DNA of 64,000 bases from Sulfitobacter sabulilitoris (lineage in GTDB: Bacteria; Pseudomonadota; Alphaproteobacteria; Rhodobacterales; Rhodobacteraceae). The position numbers and the translations under genes were made by a program. Shown in pieces: positions 1 to 9,969 of the stretch (the stretch's first letter is position 1; every line of letters starts with the position of its first letter). The notes below the pieces were generated by a model. The model had not been told where the DNA came from, searched no databases, and worked only from the letters and a program-made list of their open reading frames with translations. The stretch spans positions 62,001 through 126,000 of the forward strand of contig NZ_VANS01000003.1 in the NCBI RefSeq assembly GCF_005887615.1. Reading direction: 5' to 3'.

Positions 1-74
1 CCAAGGTGCATGTCCAGGCGCGCGTGCTGCGCATCGCCAACCGGCGGGTGCAACTGGCGGGGGCCGATCTGTGA
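1..74 (+). CDS. C-terminal end of an upstream gene, probably FtsE (partial)
   Basis: An open frame enters from the left edge and stops at a TGA at 72-74. The visible tail is about 23 residues, ending in RRVQLAGADL. Its stop overlaps the GTG start of ftsX, and ftsE normally lies directly upstream of ftsX, so the FtsE ATPase is the likely product. No ABC motif is inside the window, so the identity rests on context only. Confidence 0.45.
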   Translation, partial: KVHVQARVLRIANRRVQLAGADL

Positions 75-976
75 ACCTCGGGCTGGGAAACCTGGGCGCG
101 CTGGCGGCCGGCGACACACAGGCCGACCGCGTCGTGCCGCGTACCGGCTTTACCGCGCAGCTGACGCTGTTCGCGGCCGCGACGATGGCCTTTCTGGCGG
201 TCTTCACGCTGGCGCTGTCGCTGGCGTCGGGGCGGTTGGCCGCGCGATGGGGTGACGAATTGGCGCGCTCCTCGACGATCCGGATCGTGGCGCCGCAGGA
301 TCAGCGCGCCGCCCAGACAGAAGCCGCCCTGCGCCTTTTGGAGACGACGCGCGGCGTGCAATCCGCCCGCGCCCTGACGGATGCGGAGCAACAAGCGCTG
401 CTCGCGCCGTGGCTGGGCCCGGATCTGGCGCTCGATGCCCTGCCGGTGCCCCGCCTGATCGAGGTGATCGAGGCGCCGGACGGGTTTGACGCCACCGGGC
501 TGCGCTTGCGGCTGCAGGCCGAAGTGCCTGGTGCCGTGCTTGACGATCACACCCGCTGGCGCGCGCCGCTGGTGCAGGCCGCCCACCGGTTGCGGGCGCT
601 TGGGTGGCTGTCCACGCTGCTCATTGCCCTGACAATGGGGGCGATGGTCACGCTTGCGGCCCATGCGGCCCTTGCCGCAAATGCGCAGGTGATCGCGGTG
701 CTGCGCCTGGTGGGCGCGACCGACACCTACATCGCGCGCGCCTTTGTGCGGCGCTTTACCCTGCGCGCGCTTGGGGGGGCGGCGATCGGCACGGCGCTTG
801 GCATGGCGGCGATGTTGGCCCTGCCGCGCGCATCCGACGCCGGCAGCGTCCTGACCGGGATAGGGTTCCAGGGCTGGCACTGGGCGATCCCGCTGCTGGT
901 TCCGCTGCTGGCGGCCATCGTCGCCTTTGCCGCCACGGGTGCCGCCGCGCGCCGCACTCTGAGGGAGCTTGCCTGA
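71..976 (+). CDS. ftsX: Cell division protein FtsX (ABC permease-like)
   Basis: FtsX is the membrane partner of the FtsE ATPase and relays a signal across the inner membrane to periplasmic cell-wall hydrolases during division. The 301-residue protein has the family's four-helix layout: one segment near residues 32-53, a periplasmic domain of about 120 residues, then segments near 178-203, 232-252 and 270-292. The start is a GTG overlapping the stop of the upstream gene. The stop overlaps the ATG of plsC (TGATG), so the genes are translationally coupled. The sequence is divergent and alanine-rich, as is usual for alphaproteobacterial FtsX; assignment relies on topology and position. Confidence 0.8.
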   Translation: MNLGLGNLGALAAGDTQADRVVPRTGFTAQLTLFAAATMAFLAVFTLALSLASGRLAARWGDELARSSTIRIVAPQDQRAAQTEAALRLLETTRGVQSARALTDAEQQALLAPWLGPDLALDALPVPRLIEVIEAPDGFDATGLRLRLQAEVPGAVLDDHTRWRAPLVQAAHRLRALGWLSTLLIALTMGAMVTLAAHAALAANAQVIAVLRLVGATDTYIARAFVRRFTLRALGGAAIGTALGMAAMLALPRASDAGSVLTGIGFQGWHWAIPLLVPLLAAIVAFAATGAAARRTLRELA

Positions 977-1716
977 TGTCGTTTCAATGGATCCGGTCGC
1001 TGATTTTCGTGGGTCAGATCTATCTCGCGATGGCCGTCATCGGGCTGGCGTTCATGCCCTGGGCGCTTTTCAGCCGCAAGGGCGCCTATGCGGCCTGCAA
1101 GACGTGGTGCCGCTGGGTGATGTGGAGTGCGCGCTGGATGGTCGGCATCCGCTGCGAGGTGCGCGGAGAGGTGCCGCAACACGAGGCGCTGATCGCCTCG
1201 AAACACCAGTCGTTTCTGGATATCATCATGATTTTCAATGCGCTTCCGGCGGGCAAGTTCATCATGAAAAAGGAAATCCTCTATCTGCCGATCATCGGTC
1301 AATACGCCAAGCGGATCGGCTGTGTCCCGGTCGATCGCGGCAAGCGCGGCAGTGCGATCGAAAAGATGGTGCGCGATGTCGATGCCGGGCGGATCGAGCC
1401 GGGGCAACTGATCATCTACAGCCAGGGCACCCGCGTCGCGCCGGGACAGCGGCTGCCCTACAAGGTGGGCACGGCGATCTTGTATGACCAGCTTGGTCAG
1501 CCCTGCGTGCCGGTGGCCACGAATGTCGGGCTGCTGTGGCCGCGCAAGGGGATCATCCGCCGCCCCGGCGTGGCGGTTGTCGAATTCCTGCCCGAGATGA
1601 AGACCGGACTGAGCCGGGCGGAGTTCATGTCAGAGCTCGAGGCCTCGGTCGAAGGGCGCTCCGATGCGCTGATGGCGGACTTGGGATATGTGAGGAAGGT
1701 CGATGCGCTGGATTGA
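976..1716 (+). CDS. plsC: 1-acyl-sn-glycerol-3-phosphate acyltransferase (PlsC family)
   Basis: This enzyme transfers an acyl chain to the sn-2 position of lysophosphatidic acid, giving phosphatidic acid for phospholipid synthesis at the inner membrane. The 246-residue protein has an N-terminal membrane segment (about residues 8-32), the catalytic HX4D block HQSFLD at 77-82, and a second substrate block at 149-153 that reads SQGTR where the family usually has PEGTR. The ATG shares one base with the ftsX stop, and the end overlaps the next gene by 14 bases. The unusual block at 149-153 may be a lineage feature; the acyltransferase call itself is firm. Confidence 0.85.
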   Translation: MSFQWIRSLIFVGQIYLAMAVIGLAFMPWALFSRKGAYAACKTWCRWVMWSARWMVGIRCEVRGEVPQHEALIASKHQSFLDIIMIFNALPAGKFIMKKEILYLPIIGQYAKRIGCVPVDRGKRGSAIEKMVRDVDAGRIEPGQLIIYSQGTRVAPGQRLPYKVGTAILYDQLGQPCVPVATNVGLLWPRKGIIRRPGVAVVEFLPEMKTGLSRAEFMSELEASVEGRSDALMADLGYVRKVDALD

Positions 1717-2311
1717 GGATCAGACCGAATTGGAGGTGCATTACGGTTCGCCCGGAGCGCCGTCGCTACGCAAGGTCGCACGGCATCTGACACCGCTGTA
1801 CCGCGACTGGATCATGGCGTCGAAGTTCTGCGTTCTGACCACCGTCGGCACAGAGGGCACCGACGGTAGCCCGCGCGGCGACGACGGCCCCGTGGTGCTG
1901 GAACTTGACCCAGGCACGCTGGCGCTGCCCGACTGGCGCGGCAACAACCGTCTGGACAGCCTGCGCAACATCGTGACCGATGGGCGCGTGTCGCTGATGT
2001 TCATGGTGGCGGGATCGAACACGGTGGTACGGGTCAATGGCCGCGCGCGGCTGACCGACGATGCCGGACTGCGCGCGCGGTTCGACAAGGACGGCCGACA
2101 GCCCGCGACCGTCATCGTGATCCGGATCGCCGAGGTCTACACCCAATGCGCCCGGGCGCTGATACGGTCCGGCCTGTGGACCGCAGCACAGGGCCGCACC
2201 GCCGATCTGCCGACGCCGGGCCAGATCCTGGCCGAGGTGACATCGGGCGAGGAAGGCGGAGCGGCGTATGACGGCGCGTGGGGGGAGCGCGCCGCCAAGA
2301 CGATGTGGTAA
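1703..2311 (+). CDS. Pyridoxamine 5'-phosphate oxidase family flavoprotein
   Basis: The 202-residue protein has the split-barrel FMN-binding fold of the PPOX superfamily. The segment around residues 35-110 (FCVLTTVGTEGTDGSPRGDD, then a DWRGNNRLDSLRNI block and a VRVNGRARLT block) matches the MSMEG_1061-type subfamily, whose members bind FMN and mostly lack a known substrate. It overlaps the end of plsC by 14 bases and is probably cotranscribed with it. It is unlikely to be the true vitamin B6 oxidase PdxH, which has a different C-terminal motif. Confidence 0.75.
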   Translation: MRWIEDQTELEVHYGSPGAPSLRKVARHLTPLYRDWIMASKFCVLTTVGTEGTDGSPRGDDGPVVLELDPGTLALPDWRGNNRLDSLRNIVTDGRVSLMFMVAGSNTVVRVNGRARLTDDAGLRARFDKDGRQPATVIVIRIAEVYTQCARALIRSGLWTAAQGRTADLPTPGQILAEVTSGEEGGAAYDGAWGERAAKTMW

Positions 2312-2370
2312 GGGGCCGGTTCCGCGTCAGGGCCGGGCGAGCCGACGGGCCCGCCGCCGCGGGGTGACGA

Positions 2371-2874
2371 TCAGGGCAACAGCACCTGGTCGATGATATG
2401 CACCACACCGTTCGACGCGATGATGTCGGCGGTGATGACGTTGGCGCCGTTCACGCGCACGCCGCTGCCGAATTTCCCCACGATTCCGTTCACATCCAGG
2501 GTGCCACCCTGCACGGTCGCGACATCCAGCCGTTGGCCCAGCACCTCGCCGGAGGTGATGGCACCGGGCACGACGTGATAGGTCAGGACGCTGACGAGCT
2601 GGTCCTTGTTCTCGGGCAGCAGAAGGTTTTCGACGGTGCCCGCGGGCAGGGCCGCGAAGGCCGCGTTCGTCGGCGCGAACACGGTGAAGGGGCCGGGCCC
2701 GCGCAGTGTGTCCACCAGGTCGGCGGCCTGAAGCGCGGTGACAAGCGTGCTCAACTCGGGTGTGGCGATGGCCAGATCGACGATATCGGGCGCCGTCTCT
2801 GGCTGGGCGCAGGCGGTCAGGGTCAGGAGCGCGGCAGCGCCTCCGATGAGTTTCAATGCGGATCGACGTTCCAT
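2371..2874 (-). CDS. Fasciclin-domain lipoprotein
   Basis: The 167-residue protein starts with a basic, then hydrophobic signal sequence ending in the lipobox LTAC near residue 22, so it should be lipid-anchored in the cell envelope. The rest is a single fasciclin (FAS1) domain with the characteristic TVFAPTNAAFAAL block and the C-terminal NGVVHIIDQVLLP block. FAS1 domains mediate adhesion in the envelope or between cells. The gene converges with the upstream plsC cluster and is monocistronic. Its substrate or binding partner cannot be read from the sequence. Confidence 0.9.
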   Translation of the reverse strand: MERRSALKLIGGAAALLTLTACAQPETAPDIVDLAIATPELSTLVTALQAADLVDTLRGPGPFTVFAPTNAAFAALPAGTVENLLLPENKDQLVSVLTYHVVPGAITSGEVLGQRLDVATVQGGTLDVNGIVGKFGSGVRVNGANVITADIIASNGVVHIIDQVLLP

Positions 2875-3044
2875 GCGTAGTCCTCTTTCAAGTCCGGGGC
2901 CGCGGCACCACGCCGCACGCCAGTGATTGAAAGACTAGAGCCGCTTGGGAAAACGACGAAATTTTCGGCAATAATCCGCCAGCGCCCTTGCCCGGCGGCA
3001 CCGTGGCGGATCATCGGTGTTGGCAATCGTCGCAGCTGCCCACC

Positions 3045-3090
3045 GAAAGAAAGGGGGGGCACGGCGCGCTGGGGAGGGCGCGCGCCGTGC
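3045..3090 (-). terminator. Hairpin downstream of lpd
   Basis: A perfect 11-bp stem (arms 3059-3069 and 3080-3090, 10-base loop) lies directly after the lpd stop. On the minus strand it is followed by a run of C and then a T-rich stretch near 3045-3058, which fits a rho-independent terminator of imperfect type. Confidence 0.65.
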
Positions 3091-3099
3091 CCAAGGGCA

Positions 3100-4488
3100 T
3101 CACATGTGGATCGCGCCGTCGCCGCAGGCCAGCGCGGCCTCGCGCACCGCTTCGGAGTAGGTGGGATGCGCGTGGCAGGTCATTGCCAGATCCTGCGCCG
3201 ACGCGCCGAATTCCATCGCGACGCAGATTTCATGAATGAGATCGCCCGCCGCTGGGCCGATGATATGCGCGCCCAGAATGCGGTCGGTGTCCTTGTCCGC
3301 GAGAATTTTGACAAAGCCGTCCCCGGCAAAGTTCGCCTTGGCGCGGCCGTTGCCCATGAAGCTGAACTTGCCGACCTTGTAGGCGCGGCCCGCTTCCTTC
3401 AACGCGTCCTCGGTCATGCCGACATTGGCGACCTCGGGGTGGGTGTAGATCACGCCGGGGATAACGCCGTAATTCACGTGCCCATGTCTGCCCGCGATCT
3501 GCTCGGCCGCGGCCATGCCCTCGTCCTCGGCCTTGTGCGCGAGCATCGGCCCTTCGATCGCGTCGCCGATGGCATAGATGCCGGGCACGGATGTCTGCCA
3601 GTGATCGTTGACCTGGATCTGACCGCGCTTGGTCATCTGCATGTCGAGCTTGTCGAGGCCCAGGCCCTCCGTGAAGGGCTTGCGGCCGGTCGCGACCAGC
3701 ACGACATCGGCGTCGATCACATGCTCGCTGTCGTCTTTGCGCAGCTTGTAATGGACCTTGGCCTTGGTCTTGGTGGCTTCGGTCTTTTGCACCGCAGCGC
3801 CCATGACGAAGCTCAGACCCTGCTTCTTGAGGAGCCGCTGGAAGTTTTTCTGCACCTCGCCGTCCATGCCCGGCGTGATGGCATCGAGGAATTCGACCAC
3901 CGTCACCTCGGAGCCGAGGCGCGCATAGACCGAGCCCAGTTCAAGCCCGATGACGCCGGCACCGATCACCACCATCTTCTTGGGCACCTTGCCCAGTTCC
4001 AGCGCGCCGGTGGAGGTCACGACAACCTTTTCGTCCACTTCGACGCCGGGAAGGGACGATGGTTCGGAGCCCGATGCGATGATGATGTTCTTGGCCTCGT
4101 GAATGTCGTCACCGACCTTGACGCGCCCGGCCTCGGGGATCGACGCCCAGCCCTTGATCCAGTCGATCTTGTTCTTCTTGAACAGGAATTCGATGCCCTT
4201 TGTGTTCGTTTCGATCGTTTCGGATTTGTACTTCAGCATCTTCGTCCAGTCGACCGACGGCGATTTGCCCTTGAGACCCATGGCGGCGAAATTGTGCTCT
4301 GCCTCGTGCAGCATGTGGCTGGCGTGCAGGAGCGCCTTGGAGGGGATGCAACCGACGTTGAGGCAGGTGCCGCCCAGGGTGTCGCGCCCTTCGACGCATG
4401 CGGTCTTCAGGCCGAGCTGCGCGCAGCGGATCGCGGCGACATATCCGCCGGGGCCGGAGCCGATGATGATGACGTCATAATTTGCCAT
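3100..4488 (-). CDS. lpd: Dihydrolipoyl dehydrogenase (E3)
   Basis: E3 reoxidises the dihydrolipoyl groups of 2-oxoacid dehydrogenase complexes and passes electrons through FAD and a redox disulfide to NAD. The 462-residue protein has the N-terminal FAD motif GSGPGG at 10-15, the redox disulfide C42/C47 in GGTCLNVGC, a second Rossmann motif ([12 protein letters not shown]) for NAD, and the C-terminal catalytic HAHPTYSE block with H441 and E446. Its position downstream of odhA and odhB indicates that it serves the 2-oxoglutarate dehydrogenase complex. It is separated from the gene upstream by 89 bp holding hairpins and a repeat, so it may have its own processing or promoter. Confidence 0.97.
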   Translation of the reverse strand: MANYDVIIIGSGPGGYVAAIRCAQLGLKTACVEGRDTLGGTCLNVGCIPSKALLHASHMLHEAEHNFAAMGLKGKSPSVDWTKMLKYKSETIETNTKGIEFLFKKNKIDWIKGWASIPEAGRVKVGDDIHEAKNIIIASGSEPSSLPGVEVDEKVVVTSTGALELGKVPKKMVVIGAGVIGLELGSVYARLGSEVTVVEFLDAITPGMDGEVQKNFQRLLKKQGLSFVMGAAVQKTEATKTKAKVHYKLRKDDSEHVIDADVVLVATGRKPFTEGLGLDKLDMQMTKRGQIQVNDHWQTSVPGIYAIGDAIEGPMLAHKAEDEGMAAAEQIAGRHGHVNYGVIPGVIYTHPEVANVGMTEDALKEAGRAYKVGKFSFMGNGRAKANFAGDGFVKILADKDTDRILGAHIIGPAAGDLIHEICVAMEFGASAQDLAMTCHAHPTYSEAVREAALACGDGAIHM

Positions 4489-4553
4489 TGTCTGTCCTTT
4501 CTCGATCGGGGTCAGGGGGCGCTGCCCCCCGGTGCCAAGGCACCGTCCCCCGC

Positions 4554-4575
4554 GGTATTTTTATCCATTTGGAAG
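4554..4575 (+). repeat. Intergenic repeat, copy 1 of the ggtattttt-type
   Basis: The element (GGTATTTTTATCCATTTGG plus a few bases) lies between lpd and the MAPEG gene. An almost identical copy is found at 55434-55454 between asmA and the phosphohexomutase gene, with one mismatch in 21. Two small hairpins (GGGGGC/GCCCCC and GGTGCC/GGCACC) sit beside this copy at about 4516-4543. Confidence 0.7.
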
Positions 4576-4577
4576 CC

Positions 4578-4988
4578 TCAGATAAGGGCGGCCGCCAGCA
4601 TGGAGAGGGTGGCCAACAGGCCGATGAACCAGATGTAGGAGCGCCAGGGCGTCCAGCCGAACGCGTAGGCGGGAACGTAGAGCACGCGCGCCGCGAGGTA
4701 GGTCCAGGCGCAGGCGGCGGTGAAAGCGGTCGACTGACCGCTCAGGTGGATCACGACGGCGGCGATGGTGAAGAGGATCAGCGCCTCGAAATGGTTGTTC
4801 ATGGCGCGGATCAGGCGCGCGGTGCGCGTGCTGACCATGTCGATCATGTCGCCGCCCAACCGGTCGCGGTCGCGCGGGCTGAGTGTCTTTGCCGGACCGA
4901 GTTCGAGGTTGGCGGGCACCGCCATCAGCACGAATTGGCCGATCTGCAACAGCCCGGCGAGTGCGAGGACCGTGAGTTCCGGCGTCAT
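4578..4988 (-). CDS. MAPEG family membrane protein, second of a tandem pair
   Basis: The 136-residue protein has four predicted membrane segments and the MAPEG pattern with an N-N-H-F-E block (residues near 65-70) and the late AARVLYVPAYAFG block. MAPEG proteins include glutathione-dependent enzymes; the bacterial members are mostly uncharacterised. The start ATG overlaps the stop of the preceding MAPEG gene (TGATG), so the two are coupled. It lies inside the 2-oxoglutarate dehydrogenase gene run, between odhB and lpd. Confidence 0.8.
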   Translation of the reverse strand: MTPELTVLALAGLLQIGQFVLMAVPANLELGPAKTLSPRDRDRLGGDMIDMVSTRTARLIRAMNNHFEALILFTIAAVVIHLSGQSTAFTAACAWTYLAARVLYVPAYAFGWTPWRSYIWFIGLLATLSMLAAALI

Positions 4989-5371
4989 CACAGGGCCATC
5001 AGGTAAAGGATTATGGTGGTGGCGAAGCCAAAGAGCCAGGCCAGGGTTCGCACGCCGACGATGCCGAAGATGTAGGCGGGCAGGTAGACGACCCGCGCCA
5101 GCAGGAAGACCTGGGTCGCGAGCAGCGAGCCGTTGCCGGTCTTGTCGGTGGCCACCAGCAGCAGCACGGCGGGCGCAAACAGCGCCATGGCGACGACCGA
5201 GTTGTCGAGTGCGCGGCCCAGACGGGCGGTCATGCCCTTGACGGTGCGATGTTCGTCCCGGCTGGACATCAGGTACCCCATGCCGAGCTGCTGCATGGCG
5301 CCCGTGGCCTGGAGAAGGATCGTCAGCAGCACCAGAAGGCCGTAGAGGGCGAGGACGGTTGTTTCGGTCAT
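4988..5371 (-). CDS. MAPEG family membrane protein, first of a tandem pair
   Basis: The 127-residue protein has four hydrophobic segments and shares the MAPEG layout with its downstream neighbour, including the LLARVVYLPAYIFG block, which parallels AARVLYVPAYAFG there. The two are probably the products of a local duplication that has diverged. It starts 81 bp after the odhB stop in the same direction. No function beyond membrane location can be inferred. Confidence 0.8.
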   Translation of the reverse strand: MTETTVLALYGLLVLLTILLQATGAMQQLGMGYLMSSRDEHRTVKGMTARLGRALDNSVVAMALFAPAVLLLVATDKTGNGSLLATQVFLLARVVYLPAYIFGIVGVRTLAWLFGFATTIILYLMAL

Positions 5372-5452
5372 TGTGTTGTCTGTCCTTGTTGGCGTTGGAT
5401 CGATGCGCCCACCCTACACACAAGGGGGCGGGCGTGCGCAAGCAATTGGTGC

Positions 5453-7000
5453 TCAGAGATCCATCAGCAGGCGGCGCGGATCCTCGAGCGCTTCCTTGAC
5501 GCGGACGAGGAAGGTGACCGCGCCCTTCCCGTCGACGATGCGGTGGTCGTAGCTGAGGGCGAGATACATCATCGGACGGATCTCGACCTTGCCGTTCACG
5601 GCCATGGGACGGTCCTGGATCTTGTGCATGCCGAGAATGCCCGATTGCGGCGGGTTCAGGATCGGCGAGGACATCAGCGAGCCGTAGACGCCACCGTTGG
5701 AGATGGTGAAGGTGCCGCCCTGCATTTCCGCCATCGAGAGCTTGCCGTCGCGCGCACGGGCGCCTTTCTCGGCGATCGCCTTCTCGATATCGGCAAAGCT
5801 CATCTGGTCGGTGTCGCGAATGACCGGCACCACGAGCCCCGTGGGCGTGCCCGCGGCGATGCCCATATGCACGAAGTTCTTGTAGACGATGTCGGTGCCG
5901 TCAATCTCGGCATTGACCTCGGGCACCTCGCGCAGGGCATGCACGCAGGCCTTGGTGAAAAAGGACATGAAGCCCAGCTTGACGCCGTGCTTCTTCAAGA
6001 AAAGGTCCTTGTATTCGTTGCGGAGCGCCATGACCTCGGTCATGTCCACCTCGTTGTAGGTGGTCAGCATCGCGGCGGTGTTCTGGCTGTCTTTCAGACG
6101 CTTGGCGATGGTCTGGCGCAGGCGGGTCATCTTGACCCGCTCCTCGCGGCTGGCGTCATCGGCGCTGACCGGCGCGCGGGGCGCTGCCGCCGCTGCCGGC
6201 GCCGGCGCGGCGGCCTTGCCGGCCTCCAGCGCGCGGGCGACGTCTTCCTTCATCACGCGGCCATCGCGGCCCGATGCGGTGACCTGATCGCGGCTGAGGC
6301 CGGCCTCGGCCATCGCTTTCCTGGCCGAGGGCGCGTCCTCTATGTCCTTGCCGCTGCCGGTCCCGGATTTTTGCGCGGCGGGGGCGGGGGCTTCTTCCTG
6401 CGCGGGGGCCGACGCGGCGGCACCCTCGCCCGAGGTGATCACGGCAAGTCTGGCGGAGGCCTCAACCGTGCTGCCTTCCTCGGCGAGGATCTCGGTCAGG
6501 GTGCCTGCCGCGGGGCTTGGCACTTCGACGCTGACCTTGTCGGTCTCAAGCTCGCAGAGCATCTCATCCTGCGCCACGGTATCGCCGACTTTCTTGAACC
6601 ATGTGCTGACCGTGGCTTCGGACACGCTTTCGCCCAGCGTGGGAACCATCACATCGACCGATGCACCGCCGCCGGACTTGGGCGCGGGGCTGTCTTCGGG
6701 GGCGGCGTCGGCCTTGGGCTCGGGCGCCTTCTCGGACTTGGCCGCGCTGCCGGGCTTGGCATCGCCTTCGGCGATCGTGGCCAACAGCGCGTCAACGCCC
6801 ACGGTTTCGCCTTCGGCCGCGACGATGTCGCCCATCGTGCCGGCCGCGGGGCTGGGCACTTCGACGGTCACCTTGTCGGTTTCCAGTTCGCAGAGCATTT
6901 CATCGACCGCAACGGCGTCGCCGGGTTTCTTGAACCAGGTCGCCACGGTTGCTTCGGTCACGGATTCGCCCAGCGTGGGCACACGTACTTCGGTTGTCAT
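5453..7000 (-). CDS. odhB: 2-oxoglutarate dehydrogenase E2 (dihydrolipoyl succinyltransferase) with two lipoyl domains
   Basis: E2 forms the core of the 2-oxoglutarate dehydrogenase complex and transfers the succinyl group from lipoamide to CoA. The 515-residue protein carries two lipoyl domains, with ETDKV lysines at K43 and K155, each followed by an Ala/Pro-rich linker. A subunit-binding domain (about 222-258) and the catalytic domain with the DHRIVDG block (H486, D490) follow. Classical E2o has one lipoyl domain; two are longer than the usual 400 residues. The ATG at 7000 is chosen over the GTG at 7006 because the AAGGAAAG ribosome site in the end of odhA is spaced properly only for the ATG. 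It follows odhA by 2 bp. Confidence 0.95.
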   Translation of the reverse strand: MTTEVRVPTLGESVTEATVATWFKKPGDAVAVDEMLCELETDKVTVEVPSPAAGTMGDIVAAEGETVGVDALLATIAEGDAKPGSAAKSEKAPEPKADAAPEDSPAPKSGGGASVDVMVPTLGESVSEATVSTWFKKVGDTVAQDEMLCELETDKVSVEVPSPAAGTLTEILAEEGSTVEASARLAVITSGEGAAASAPAQEEAPAPAAQKSGTGSGKDIEDAPSARKAMAEAGLSRDQVTASGRDGRVMKEDVARALEAGKAAAPAPAAAAAPRAPVSADDASREERVKMTRLRQTIAKRLKDSQNTAAMLTTYNEVDMTEVMALRNEYKDLFLKKHGVKLGFMSFFTKACVHALREVPEVNAEIDGTDIVYKNFVHMGIAAGTPTGLVVPVIRDTDQMSFADIEKAIAEKGARARDGKLSMAEMQGGTFTISNGGVYGSLMSSPILNPPQSGILGMHKIQDRPMAVNGKVEIRPMMYLALSYDHRIVDGKGAVTFLVRVKEALEDPRRLLMDL

Positions 7001-7002
7001 CG

Positions 7003-9969
7003 TCACTTTCCTTCAATCGTCAGTGCTTCGTCGACGAGCGCTGCTTGTTGGGCTTTGTGTTGGCTGGCCAACCCGGTCGCGGGCGAGGCGGATGTCGCGC
7101 GGCCGACGTAGTGCGGCCGCTTGTGGGTGGCGTCGATGCGGCCCAGAACCCATTCGATATTGGGCTCGATAAAGGTCCAGGCCCCCTGGTTCTTGGGCTC
7201 TTCCTGGCACCAGAACATTTCGGCGCCCTTGAAACGCTCGAGCTCCTTGACGAGGCTCATCGCGGGGAAGGGGTAGTATTGTTCGATCCGCAGCAGATAG
7301 ACATCGTCGATGCCGCGGGCGTCGCGTTCCTCGAGCAGGTCGTAGTAAACCTTGCCCGAACACATCACCACGCGCCTGATCTTGTCGTCGGCCGCCAGCT
7401 TGGTGTCGGAATTGCCATGCTGGGCGTCGTCCCACAACACCCGGTGAAAGCTGGACCCGGTGGTGAATTCATCCGCCGTGCTGACCGCGAGCTTGTGACG
7501 CAACAGCGATTTCGGGGTCATCAGGATCAGCGGCTTGCGGAACGAGCGGTGCAACTGCCGGCGCAGGATGTGGAAATAGTTGGCCGGCGTCGTGCAGTTG
7601 GCGACGATCCAGTTGTCCTGTCCGCACATCTGCAGGAACCTCTCGAGCCGGGCGGAGGAGTGTTCGGGGCCCTGCCCCTCGAAGCCGTGCGGCAACAGAC
7701 ACACGAGGCCCGACATCCGCAGCCACTTGCTTTCGCCCGAGCTGACGAACTGGTCGAACATGATCTGCGCGCCATTGGCAAAGTCGCCGAACTGCGCTTC
7801 CCACAGGGTCAGGGCATTGGGTTCGGCCAGCGAATAGCCGTATTCGAACCCGAGGACGGCATATTCCGACAGCATCGAATCGATCGCCTCGTAATGGGCC
7901 TGTTCGTCGCGGATATGGTTCAGCGGATAGAAGCGTTCCTCGGTGTCCTGGTTGATCAGCCCCGAGTGACGCTGCGAAAACGTGCCGCGGGTGCTGTCCT
8001 GGCCCGACAGGCGCACAGGGTAGCCTTCGGTCAGCAGCGATCCGAAGGCCAGCGCCTCGCCCGTGGCCCAGTCGAAGCCCTTGCCGGTCTCGAACATCTC
8101 GCGCTTGGCGTCCAGCAGTCGCCCGATGGTCTTGTGCATCGGGAAATCGTCCGGTGCGGTGGTCAGTGCGCGACCGACATCCTTGAGGGTCTTCTTGTCG
8201 ATGGCGGTCTTGCCGCGCTGGTATCGCTTTTCCTTCATCCGGTCGAGGTGCGACCACTTGCCATCCAGCCAGTCGGCCTTGTTGGGGCGGTATTCCTTGC
8301 CGGATTCGAACTCTTCGTTCAGATGCGCCTGGAAGGCGGCCTTCATGTCCTCGATCTCGCCTTCGGGGATCAGCCCATCCTTGACCAGCCGTTCGGTGTA
8401 AAGGCTGAGCGTGGTCTTCTGGCCCTTGATCTTCTTGTACATCACCGGGTTGGTGAACATCGGCTCGTCGCCTTCGTTGTGACCGAAGCGGCGGTAGCAG
8501 AAGATGTCGATCACCACGTCCTTGTGGAATTTCTGGCGGAACTCGGTGGCGACCTTGGCGGCGTGAACCACGGCTTCGGGATCGTCGCCGTTGACGTGAA
8601 AGATCGGTGCCTCGACCACAAGCGCATTGTCGGTCGGATAGGGCGAGGAGCGCGAGAAATGCGGCGCGGTGGTGAACCCGATCTGGTTGTTGACCACCAG
8701 GTGCATTGTGCCGCCCGTCCGGTGACCCCGCAGACCCGAAAGCGCGAAACATTCCGCCACGACGCCCTGACCGGCAAAGGCGGCGTCGCCGTGCAGCAGG
8801 ATCGGCATGACCTTGGTGCGTTCCGCATCCTTGAGCTGGTCCTGCTTGGCGCGGGCCTTGCCCAGAACGACGGGGTTCACGGCTTCAAGGTGGCTGGGGT
8901 TGGCGGTCAGCGACAGGTGCACGATGTTGCCATCGAATTCGCGATCCGAACTGGCGCCAAGGTGGTATTTCACGTCGCCCGATCCATCGACGTCCTCGGG
9001 CTTGAAGCTGCCGCCCTGGAATTCGTTGAAAATCGCGCGGTAGGGCTTTGCCATCACGTTGGCGAGCACCGACAGGCGGCCGCGGTGGGGCATGCCGATC
9101 ACGATGTCCTGCAGCCCGAGGTTGCCGCCGCGCTTGATGATCTGCTCCATCGCGGGGATCAGGCTTTCGCCACCATCAAGGCCGAACCGTTTGGTGCCCA
9201 TGTATTTGACGTGCAGGAACTTCTCGAAGCCTTCGGCCTCGACCAGCTTGTTGAGGATCGCGCGGCGGCCTTCGCGAGTAAACGAGATTTCCTTGCCCAG
9301 GCCCTCGATCCGCTCTTTCAGCCAGGCCGACTGCTCGGGGTCGGAAATGTGCATGTACTGCAACGCGAAGGTGCCGCAGTAGGTGCGCTTCACGATGTCG
9401 ATGATCTCGCGCATGCTGGCAATATCCAGCCCGAGCACCTGATCGATGAAGATCGGCCGGTCCATGTCGCTTTCGGTGAAGCCGTAGGATTTCGGGTCCA
9501 GTTCCGGATGGGGCGTCGTCTCGCGCATGCCCAGCGGGTCCAGATCGGCGACCAGGTGCCCCCGGATCCGGTAGGCGCGGATGATCATCAGCGCACGAAT
9601 GCTGTCCAGAACGGCGCGCTTGACCTGATCGTCGGTGACGGCGACGCCCTGCTCGCCGGCCTTCGCCTTGATCTTGTCGCCTGCCGCGCGCACCTCTGCC
9701 TGGGGCACGGGCCATTCGCCGGTCAGGGCGGCGGTCATCTCGTCGGCGGGCTGCGGCGGCCAATCCGGCCGGGCCCAGGACGGGCCCGACGCCTCCTTCT
9801 TGACGCTGACCTCGTCATCACCAAGCGCCTTGAAGAACGCCTGCCATGCCTCATCCACCGCGCCGGGGTCGTTGGCATAGCGCGCGTACATCTGCTCGAG
9901 GTATTCCGCATTGTGCCCCTGCATGAAGCTGGAGGCGTGGAACTGGTCGTTGGCGGGATGGTCGGTCAT
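7003..9969 (-). CDS. odhA: 2-oxoglutarate dehydrogenase E1
   Basis: E1 decarboxylates 2-oxoglutarate using thiamine diphosphate and succinylates the lipoyl group of OdhB. At 988 residues it has the full-length family size, including the N-terminal [20 protein letters not shown] region. Further on are the [16 protein letters not shown] block, the ThDP-binding region and the C-terminal pyrimidine-binding domain with [19 protein letters not shown]. The ATG at 9969 has a GAGGT ribosome site and overlaps the end of the DUF805 gene as ATGA. It belongs to the sucC-to-odhB run and should be coordinately expressed with it. The gene symbol sucA is used equally for this enzyme. Confidence 0.97.
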   Translation of the reverse strand: MTDHPANDQFHASSFMQGHNAEYLEQMYARYANDPGAVDEAWQAFFKALGDDEVSVKKEASGPSWARPDWPPQPADEMTAALTGEWPVPQAEVRAAGDKIKAKAGEQGVAVTDDQVKRAVLDSIRALMIIRAYRIRGHLVADLDPLGMRETTPHPELDPKSYGFTESDMDRPIFIDQVLGLDIASMREIIDIVKRTYCGTFALQYMHISDPEQSAWLKERIEGLGKEISFTREGRRAILNKLVEAEGFEKFLHVKYMGTKRFGLDGGESLIPAMEQIIKRGGNLGLQDIVIGMPHRGRLSVLANVMAKPYRAIFNEFQGGSFKPEDVDGSGDVKYHLGASSDREFDGNIVHLSLTANPSHLEAVNPVVLGKARAKQDQLKDAERTKVMPILLHGDAAFAGQGVVAECFALSGLRGHRTGGTMHLVVNNQIGFTTAPHFSRSSPYPTDNALVVEAPIFHVNGDDPEAVVHAAKVATEFRQKFHKDVVIDIFCYRRFGHNEGDEPMFTNPVMYKKIKGQKTTLSLYTERLVKDGLIPEGEIEDMKAAFQAHLNEEFESGKEYRPNKADWLDGKWSHLDRMKEKRYQRGKTAIDKKTLKDVGRALTTAPDDFPMHKTIGRLLDAKREMFETGKGFDWATGEALAFGSLLTEGYPVRLSGQDSTRGTFSQRHSGLINQDTEERFYPLNHIRDEQAHYEAIDSMLSEYAVLGFEYGYSLAEPNALTLWEAQFGDFANGAQIMFDQFVSSGESKWLRMSGLVCLLPHGFEGQGPEHSSARLERFLQMCGQDNWIVANCTTPANYFHILRRQLHRSFRKPLILMTPKSLLRHKLAVSTADEFTTGSSFHRVLWDDAQHGNSDTKLAADDKIRRVVMCSGKVYYDLLEERDARGIDDVYLLRIEQYYPFPAMSLVKELERFKGAEMFWCQEEPKNQGAWTFIEPNIEWVLGRIDATHKRPHYVGRATSASPATGLASQHKAQQAALVDEALTIEGK

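Noticed and set aside
2923-4638. A 571-codon plus-strand frame opposite lpd
   Set aside because: Antisense shadow of lpd; composition is artefactual and there is no ribosome site.
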